Assembly (NCBI RefSeq): GCF_012273895.1
Contig: NC_052102.1
Location: 992,001-1,056,000, forward strand
DNA from: Zerene cesonia
Lineage: Eukaryota; Arthropoda; Insecta; Lepidoptera; Pieridae
Direction of reading: 5' to 3'
Length of the DNA stretch: 64,000 nt
Part shown: positions 57,037 through 64,000 of the stretch, in pieces
How positions within the stretch are numbered: the first letter of the stretch is position 1
How the letters are laid out: each line of letters opens with the position of its first letter
The notes under the pieces: model-generated
What the model was told of the DNA's origin: nothing
The model's database searches: none
Seen by the model: the letters and a program-made list of their open reading frames with translations, nothing else
Position numbers and translations under genes: made by a program

Positions 57037-57220
57037 TCTTATATATAAAATTCTCGTGTCACAGTTTTCGTTGCCAAACTCCTCCGAAACGGCTTGACCG
57101 ATTCCTCTGAAATTTGGTAAGCATATTGGGTAGGTCTGAGAATCGGCCAACATCTATTTTTTATCCCGATATTCCTACGGGATACGGACTTACGCGGGTG
57201 AAACCGCGGGGCGCAGCTAG
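57037..57220 (+). mobile_element. Chimeric Helitron: H2 5' half joined to LEP1-like 3' half
   Basis: The left part is H2 (AAAATTCTCGTGTCACAG, CTCCGAAACGGCTTGACCG, CGGCCAACATCTATTTTTT). At about 57162 it changes to H1 (ATCCCGATATTCCTACGGGA, then GTGAAACCGCGGGGCGCAGC, ending CTAG). Both termini are intact. The switch falls in a T-rich ATTTTTTATCCC stretch common to both families. Confidence 0.8.
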
Positions 57221-57399
57221 TCTAATATATAAAATTCTCGTGTCACAGTTTTCGTTGCCATACTCCTCCCAAACGGCTTGACCGATTCTTATGAAATTTT
57301 GTGTGCATATCGGGCATGTTTGAGAATCGGCTAACATCTATTTTTCATACCTCTCAATGATCAGAGTAAGGCAGGACAGCGTTTGCCGGGTGCAGCTAG
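57221..57399 (+). mobile_element. Helitron-like element, family H2, abutting the chimera
   Basis: It begins TCTAATATATAAAATTCTCG immediately after the CTAG of the preceding element and ends GTTTGCCGGGTGCAGCTAG followed by T. No bases separate the two copies. Confidence 0.8.
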
Positions 57400-57640
57400 T
57401 ATTTTTATGAAAATAATACTTAAGACTGGTTTTAAACAGAACAGTTATTAACAAAGCAGAGAAACATATAATTTCGTTTCATTTATATGGGTTTTTAAAT
57501 AAGTATGGACCAAGTTCCCCTGCACTGTGATCAACCTTTCCTAATATTTAAGATAACAATAACAGCATCATGTAAGACAGTCCTGGAGAAAGACGTATAA
57601 GGGCTTATTAAGATTATAATGGGATTGAATTTATAATATA

Positions 57641-57796
57641 CTAGCTGTTCGCCCCGGTTTCACGCGTGGTACATATGTAGCCTATGTCACTCAGTATATT
57701 AGCAGCTTTCTAATGGAAGAATTTTTGAAATCGGTCCAGCCGTTCACACGTGAGAGCGTGACCAAGGGGAACATATATTCATTTTTATACATATAG
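57641..57796 (-). mobile_element. Helitron-like element, family H7
   Basis: CTAGCTGTTCGCCCCGGTTT on plus to TTTTTATACATATAGAT, uninterrupted. It provides the reference for the nested copy at 13728-14079. A retroelement begins directly after it. Confidence 0.65.
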
Positions 57797-57797
57797 A

Positions 57798-58050
57798 TTT
57801 ACGAAAGGATTAGCAATGAAATAGCATTTTGCTGTGTTTCGTTCGGTGACTGGGAGGCCCATATCCTTTTCCTTACCCTCCCTGTCGCCAATCCTTTCTT
57901 AATCCCTTTCCAATTTGAAGTCGACAATCCATTTGTAGAGGCGTAAGGTCTGCAATAGACCTTATGCCTCTCCAAATGTTCATGGGCGGTGGTAGCGCTT
58001 ACCATCAGGCGTCTCACCAGCTCCATTGCCGACTGTAACATAAAAAAAAA
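57798..58050 (+). mobile_element. Retroelement family R with poly(A) tail
   Basis: AGCATTTTGCTGTGTTTCG, CCTTTCTTAATCCCTTTCCA, TTCATGGGCGGTGGTAGCGC, TTACCATCAGGCG, GCCGACTGTAACATAAAAA. 5' truncated, with the sense strand on plus. Confidence 0.75.
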
Positions 58051-58668
58051 ATCACACAATATCCCGTAACGAGATGTAAGTAATCTTCTATTCTTAAACT
58101 TTCATACTTTCTCACAAAGCGCTGCGACTACCGCAGTACAAAAATGCGTTAACAGTAGTCTGTTCAACACAAAAGCATTATCAAACGATTCACAGAGGCT
58201 TATTGCGGTAATATAAGACGTGTTATCGCTAACAATATAACGTACAATTAGCCGCGAGATACTTATTGTGTATTGTATCGAATCACGGATCTCGACAATG
58301 CCCGGGTAAGTTGTTTGTACCCGCACGACGTAACGACACGCAAGCTTACGTTCTATAGAATAAACTGTTAAATGCGTTCAAAAGTGCTTCTATAAGGAGT
58401 CTAATTGAATAAATAAATGTTTTAGTTTGAAAAACAAACACTTTGACGTGGTTAATCTTGTAGTTGCATATCTAGTTTTTATAATATCTAAATATATAGA
58501 TTTTATTTCATATTTCAGCTTCTTAACTATTAAAAGTGATTTAACATAGAGGAATTAGTAACGTTTCTTTCAGACAAATACCAATTTTATACAAAAATAA
58601 CGATATAATATACCAATACAAACGTGACAAATAAAAGTCGATACGTACAGTGGTATATTATATATGAA
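58051..58668. other. No gene seen
   Basis: AT-rich DNA with nothing supported. Confidence 0.4.
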
Positions 58669-58887
58669 CTAGCTGCTCCTCGCGGTTTCACCCGCGTAAG
58701 TCCGTATCTTGTAAGAACATCGGGACAAAAAGTTGCCTATAAGTTATTCCAGTTGTCCAGCTATCTACATACCAAATTTTATTGCAATCGGATCAGTATT
58801 TTTTGCGTCGAAGAATAACAAACATACACATGCACATACATATCCATCTTCACAAACTTTCGCATTTATAATATTAGTCGGATAGGA
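58669..58887 (-). mobile_element. LEP1-like Helitron (H1), diverged
   Basis: CTAGCTGCTCCTCGCGGTTT at the left and CACAAACTTTCGCATTTATA at the right on plus. Many substitutions; the CA tract is broken up by T. Confidence 0.75.
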
Positions 58888-59781
58888 TGAAAAGATGTGA
58901 CTGTTTAACCCCATATCCGTATCACATTGTTTTGAAAGTTTATTTGTGACGTCCCGTCGCCCGTGACTACACAGCTTAATAGAAAAAAAGCAATAAACTC
59001 CGATGTAAGTAAAAAAGAGCCATTAAATATCGAAGTACGATTATAACGAACACATGTTAATTACGAGTAAACCTCTCGGTATAAAATTTTACAATCGCAT
59101 AGACAAATTGTAAATTTTTACAATGGGCCGGCGGACCGGCGGAATTATTTGTAATTACGCCAATAAGTTACCATCGTATTGCCGATGTTTTTAACTTGTT
59201 AATTGAGGTGTGGTACATGAGATTTTGAGGTCGTTTTAAGACAAAAGAGTAGGTAGGTACACGCGTCACTAGCTTCGCACGTGTATATTCCATTATGCCT
59301 TTTAATTGTTGTGTGTTTGTGTTGAAATGTGTGCTTTGTTCCGTCCTTTATTTCTTAATTTATTAACTAGCTGTGAATTTTGTAGCAACGCAAGTATATA
59401 TGAGCATCATGCGCTAAGTATTATCAAATTCCGTTCAGTAGTTTTTGGCATGAAGAAAACAGACATAATTAGGCAGACAGCTTTTATAATACATGTAAGA
59501 TAGTAAGACAGTTTTATTAGGACTAACAGGAAGTACGATTACAAAATGGGAGAATTAAAATGCAAATATGCGAACTTTTTATTATTTTTGAAACCGATAA
59601 TAATACTAAATAAATAAAAACAATTATATAAAACGCTATCTCACTTTACAATTCGCTATTTTAGAGACTTTCCTGATCAACCACCTTAAGAACTGTTTCC
59701 TGATCAACTAATTCTTTCACTTTTTTTTTAATCCAACGTTTCTCAAGTTATTAATCAAGTTTAAATTCTAAATCCTAGTAA
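58888..59781. other. No gene seen; Helitron scrap
   Basis: TAACTAGCTGTGAATTTTGT near 59363, then AAATTCCGTTCAGTAGTTTT, looks like a heavily decayed Helitron. Otherwise AT-rich. Confidence 0.35.
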
Positions 59782-59983
59782 TCCTACTAATATTATAAAT
59801 GCGAAAGTTTGTAAGGATGTGTGTGTGTGTTCGTTACTCTTTCACGCAAACACTACTGAACCGATTGCAATGAAATTGGGTACGTAGACAACTGGACAAC
59901 TGGAATAACATATAGGCAACTTTTTATCCCGATATTCCTACGGGATACGGACTTACGCGGGTGAAACCGCGGGGCGCAGTTAG
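59782..59983 (+). mobile_element. LEP1-like Helitron (H1), full length
   Basis: TCCTACTAATATTATAAATG, GTGTGTGTGTG, and GGGTGAAACCGCGGGGCGC, then AGTTAG (CTAG changed to TTAG). Preceded by A and followed by T. Confidence 0.88.
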
Positions 59984-60057
59984 TATTTAATAATTTCGAT
60001 CGTCGGTTCTTAGTCAGTTCCTGGTGGACAATAAGATTTGTTAATCACGCTATGTCT

Positions 60058-60300
60058 ATTTTTTTTTTTTTTTTTTTTTATGTCACAGTCGGCAATGGAG
60101 CTGGTGGGTCGCCTGATGGTAAGCGCTACCACCACCCATGAACATTTGAAGAGGTGTAAGGTCAATTGCAGACCTTACGCCTCTACAAATGGATTGCCGA
60201 CTTTAAATTGGGAAGGGATTAAGAAAGGATTGGCGAGAGGAATAAAGGAAAGGACTGGGAAGGGTAAGGAAATGGATATGGGCCTCCGGCTCCCCCACTC
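60058..60300 (-). mobile_element. Retroelement family R with long poly(A) tail
   Basis: On plus a run of about 20 T leads to ATGTCACAGTCGGCAATGGA, TGGTAAGCGCTACCACCACC, AGACCTTACGCCTCTACAAA, GGGAAGGGATTAAGAAAGG and CCTCCGGCTCCCCCACTC, where similarity stops. It is the cleanest 3' end of this family in the window. Confidence 0.8.
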
Positions 60301-61339
60301 AAAACAGTTAAACAAATATCTGACTAAATTACAATTGCTTGTATGAAACATGACATAGTAAGTAAAACTGTGTAGTTTGAAATGGCAACTGTATAACAGG
60401 GAAATATATTGTATTAATATTTTAAAAAAGATAATTATTATGGAAAGCAGTTTTTACTAAATACCAAATACTGTCGTCTTCATTTCTTATATTCATTCAT
60501 TTCTTCATTTATTATTATTATATTAGTAAGTATATTGTATGGATGTTAGTCTCTAACATATTTTTTTTATACTAGCTGTTTTTTTTAACTGTGACGTTAC
60601 TTACGTGATACTCGTTTAAAAATAGCCCAAGTGTTATTCGAAACTATCATATAATCTCTGTAATAAATTTTATACAGATACGATGAGATCCATCTATCTA
60701 TCCATCCATCCATGCTTACAAACTTCCGCGTTTACGAAGATATGAGTCAGTACAATTATACACAATTATACATAGTTTATACACAGTCATAGTCGACTGT
60801 GTATAAATAAAAATAAAATTAAGCGAAGTGTGTAAAACTATAACTTTCAACTACATTATATTCGATACACTAGATGTAAATAAACATCGCTTACAATCAA
60901 AGTATGAAAAAATCCTTACACGTGAAAATCCGTAGCGCAAATTTATGTGCGTGTAAAATTCTTTTTGACGCATGACCGTCTGTTTATACTGAGTTCTCAC
61001 GATCACAAATATGACATTATATCGTCGAATTTAATTCTTACGCAGCACAATGTTTTTTAAAATCGCCACTTTGCCAAGTACCTGGCTTGAAGACTGATTT
61101 GGACCTCCATTAATCATATTTTTTGTACCCCAGGTAGGTACTAGTAATGTTTATTACTCGGCCAAATAGCAAGGGATCGTGAAAATATGGCGTTGGGTGA
61201 TCATTGTGTATTGGTTTTATCGCCTTATCATATTATGTATGTGATATAATGTTGATTCGATAAGTATATATATGTTTTTTGTTTTTATATTATTTTGTTT
61301 TGATAATGAAAGAATTATTAATATAGAGGAAAAAAATAG
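60301..61339. other. No gene seen; one perfect inverted repeat
   Basis: TTTATACACAGTC (60776-60788) pairs with GACTGTGTATAAA (60795-60807) across 6 bases. A CCATCCATCCATC run lies near 60700. Nothing else is supported. Confidence 0.4.
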
Positions 61340-61515
61340 CTCCATTTGTCTATGTAAAAAAATAATTATCGCCAAATTTGTTGCGAAACGTCAAAATCGA
61401 GGACGGCTCGACCAATTCAACTGATATTTTTAAACGTTTTTGTTATTGGTTAAGGAAGGTCCTTTTAGAGAGAAAAAACGTACAACAGGTGAAGTCGGGG
61501 CGGACCGTAAGTTAG
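61340..61515 (+). mobile_element. Helitron-like element, family H4
   Basis: ATTTTTAAACGTTTTTGTTA and TTTTAGAGAGAAAAAACGTA, then GGGGCGGACCGTAAGTTAG, match 12283-12385. The 3' CTAG is changed to TTAG. Confidence 0.5.
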
Positions 61516-62537
61516 TCATAAAAACATAAGATTGGGCTAATATCATCTTGTTATTCAATATACTGTAATTGAAAAAAAAAAATCATTTCATCACATACAT
61601 AAAGGCCTAAATGTTGCGTAAATATTAATATTAATATTTATATTTCCTGTATCCAAAGGTTGCTTGGAAGAAATCGCTTCAAAGTTTATTGGTTTTTGTT
61701 AACTGTATGTGTATTGTACAATAAAGTGTAAATAAATAAATAAATACATTATTAAACCTCAGTGGTTTTTCGTTCATTGCTACACAACATTTAACTTCTT
61801 ATTTGTTTTTTCTTTCTGATAATAAAAAAAAATGCTGTCTTATTTACGGATTAAATTATTAACTATTCATAATTTTATTGTAATATAATAATATCATAAG
61901 AACCACTTGAATCAAACACAACAGTTTTACGCAATCCTTGTGCCCACATAAAAAGGGCAGGTATTGTCTAACGGTTTTTATAACAGGTAACTGACTATCA
62001 TATTACAAACAACCTGTCGTTGGGATATAAGAGTCGCTAAATTGTATCCATTTTAATATGGCTACAACATTATTGTTTATTTCGTTAAGTCTTCGATAAA
62101 ATTGTACATAGAACGAACTTTAATATGAATAATTTGAATTAAAAAAGGTTGCCTGGTAGAGATCGCTACCTAGCGATGAGGCCGTCTTTTGCTTACTTTT
62201 AATGTTCTGTTCTGTTTTTTTTTATAAGCAATAAAGAGTTTTATTTAATTTCATTTCATTAAAAAGTGAAGTTTATTGGGCCATCCAGTAGTGATCTCTT
62301 TCAGACAACCAAGGTAGCAAGAATAACAAAATAAAACGTGCTTTAATTCCGTTAATATATTCGAAAATAAATATACAAAGGCTTAAAATAGCGGTTCAAA
62401 CTATAAATATAAAAATGGTTATAGAAAAATTATTCTACAGATTAGAACATGCGTCGGTTTCGATTTGTATCGATTGTTGTGAATTAATTTAATTTGCTTC
62501 CTTGAATTTAGTCTTGTAAGGCGTTGTTTACAGTGTA
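61516..62537. other. No gene seen
   Basis: AT-rich DNA with AATAAATAAATA-like runs near 61730. No supported features. Confidence 0.4.
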
Positions 62538-62701
62538 TCTATACTAGTACTATAAAGCTGAAGAGTTTGTTTGTTTAAACGCACTAATCTCAGGAACTAC
62601 AGGTCCGATTTGAAAAATTCTTTCAATCTAAGATAGCCCATTTATTGAGGAAGGCTATAGGTTATATATGTACCATGGGCGAAGCTGGGGCGGACCGCTG
62701 G
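62538..62701 (+). mobile_element. Helitron-like element, family H3, best copy
   Basis: TCTATACTAGTACTATAAAG leads into CTGAAGAGTTTGTTTG, TCAGGAACTACAGGTCCG and AGCCCATTTATTGAGGAAGG, ending GGGGCGGACCGCTGG (CTAG changed to CTGG). It is used as the reference for the other H3 calls. Confidence 0.75.
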
Positions 62702-63904
62702 TATTTAATCATCATTGTCATTTCCTATTTTCATTTTTAAAATCCGAATCAATGACGTAAAGTCTTATTTGCTTGATGACTTGATTTTGAATTTTCTAAC
62801 TTTTTTTAACTACAGCGCAATCAACACTAAACCAATTAATTAACTATTAACTCTAGACATGAAGAAGCATGATATAAATTTTTTTTTCAGAAAATTTTGT
62901 AAATTTGTAAATTTAACTCAAATAAAGTATGAGTGGGATAACAATTTATATAAAAATAAATAAAAACACGGCAAATTCAATCGCTTGCTTTATAAATGAT
63001 ACGCCAAACCTCAGTCGCAATACTCTACGGCACATGTGAGCAAAGGTTTATCTGAATTGAATCGATATATTACGTCTGTCTGTACGACAGATTTATATTA
63101 TTTCGAGCATGGGTGTATTTGCATAACTTTCTAATTGTTATGTAATATATAAACATACTATTTACTTCGTTGTAGAATAAACTACAGCTCCATCTTCATT
63201 GTGAAACTGTTTTGTTAAAGATTCTAATTGATTTTATCGATTGACTTTATCGAGTGATTTGTTTTCTTTTATTAAGGTCACAAATTGAAAGAATTTTTAA
63301 CTATATAATACTCATTACCGATAAATAAACCATATCGTTATGATTCATCTATTTGAGAATAAGTGTGTGCGAAAAATCTTATCTTATCTTTAAAATCTCG
63401 AATTAATTTTTGAGACAGCTTTGTGATTGAAGCAAGTGGCTTATACGTGGCTTCCAAACCACCAAATATTTAAATTTAGTATGAAGGAGTACGTAATGAT
63501 TGTAAAATGCATTTATATGCATTTTTTATATTACACAATACATATTCGTAGTCTACTGTTTTTTACTGTTATTATTTTATAATCTATCTAAATAATTCAA
63601 TAGATCAAATAGCTATTTATATTCAATACTAGTCGTATTCTAGTCACTATTGTGACAATTTTATAATGTCCCAAATTCAAAATATCATTCAAACGATCGA
63701 TTTATATGTTTTAAGTGACGGGTGAAAAGCGAGGTCGCACTTATGATAAAAATTCAAAATTTGCAGTTCATTGCTCCGTTTGCTCAACGCGAATTATCGC
63801 TGGGTTCACAGGTTCAATCATCTATTTTGAATATTTTATTTCACTCCAATATCCTTTCAAATATTTGGATGTAAAGGGTGATGTTTGGATGCGTGGATAA
63901 TAAA
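62702..63904. other. No gene seen
   Basis: AT-rich DNA. Short frame at 63715-63900 without motif. Confidence 0.4.
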
Positions 63905-63905
63905 G

Positions 63906-64000
63906 GTTTTTTTTTTTCTTTTTTTTTTTTTTATGTCATAGTCGGCAATGGAGCTAGTGTGTGATCATTTGGAGAGGCATAAGGTCAATAGCAGACCTTA
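63906..64000 (-). mobile_element. Retroelement family R, cut by window end
   Basis: Poly(T), then ATGTCATAGTCGGCAATGGA and GAGGCATAAGGTCAATAGCA, the same 3' end as 60058-60300. It lacks the TGGTAAGCGCTACC block. The window ends inside it. Confidence 0.75.

Noticed and set aside
57799..58059. 86-codon minus-strand frame (also similar frames at 60038-60346, 55085-55357, 50146-50475)
   Set aside because: These lie in family R copies. The frames are short, differ between copies and are not a recognisable reverse transcriptase.

Overview
This window looks like AT-rich, non-coding DNA from a moth or butterfly (Lepidoptera). The main evidence is at least sixteen copies or fragments of one short Helitron-like repeat. 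It starts with TC plus CTACTAATATTATAAATGCG, carries a GT/CA microsatellite, and ends in a GCGGGTGAAACCGC hairpin followed by CTAG. From memory this matches the lepidopteran LEP1-type non-autonomous Helitrons. No open reading frame is longer than about 116 codons outside the assembly gap. I found no intact transposase, reverse transcriptase, bacterial operon, CRISPR array or viral gene.

Genes: the best case is a plus-strand gene spread over very long introns. A possible non-coding first exon lies at 10377-10463 (TCAGT initiator, GTAAGT donor). A GC-rich exon at 14453-14555 has a strong acceptor, an ATG at 14490 and a donor. A very GC-rich exon at 37787-37909 keeps the same phase. Joined, the last two give a 63-residue basic, Ser/Arg/Gly-rich N-terminus that I cannot identify. 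Two minus-strand candidate exons (3041-3329 and 27991-28319) have coding-like composition but no recognised family. Several small CpG-rich islands (10140-10330, 18990-19090, 26440-26590, 40080-40330) stand out as possible regulatory DNA.

Repeats, left to right: 0-10 kb holds a 42-bp perfect inverted-repeat MITE and several Helitron families. 10-16 kb holds the putative promoter and start exon, surrounded by nested and chimeric Helitrons. 16-30 kb is sparse, with a long TA microsatellite, Helitrons and the first copy of a dispersed repeat. 30-45 kb has a tRNA-like retroposon, a GATGAT-tailed SINE inserted into the second dispersed-repeat copy, and a hAT-like MITE carrying 35 consecutive C. At 45-47 kb a 1000-N gap sits inside a TA-flanked mariner/Tc1-type transposon that itself sits in a Helitron. 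47-64 kb has more Helitrons, including a chimera of two families joined end to end with another copy, a SINE with clear target-site duplications, and poly(A)-tailed retroelement pieces.

The most unusual item is a small tRNA-like retroposon family (31.4, 42.9, 45.0 and 56.9 kb). It has 11-12 bp target-site duplications, a fixed non-poly(A) 3' tail and, in one copy, a tRNA-like body held between perfect 23-bp inverted repeats made from its own tail. Everything here was read by eye. Family names are from memory, and boundaries are approximate except where target duplications or terminal motifs fix them.
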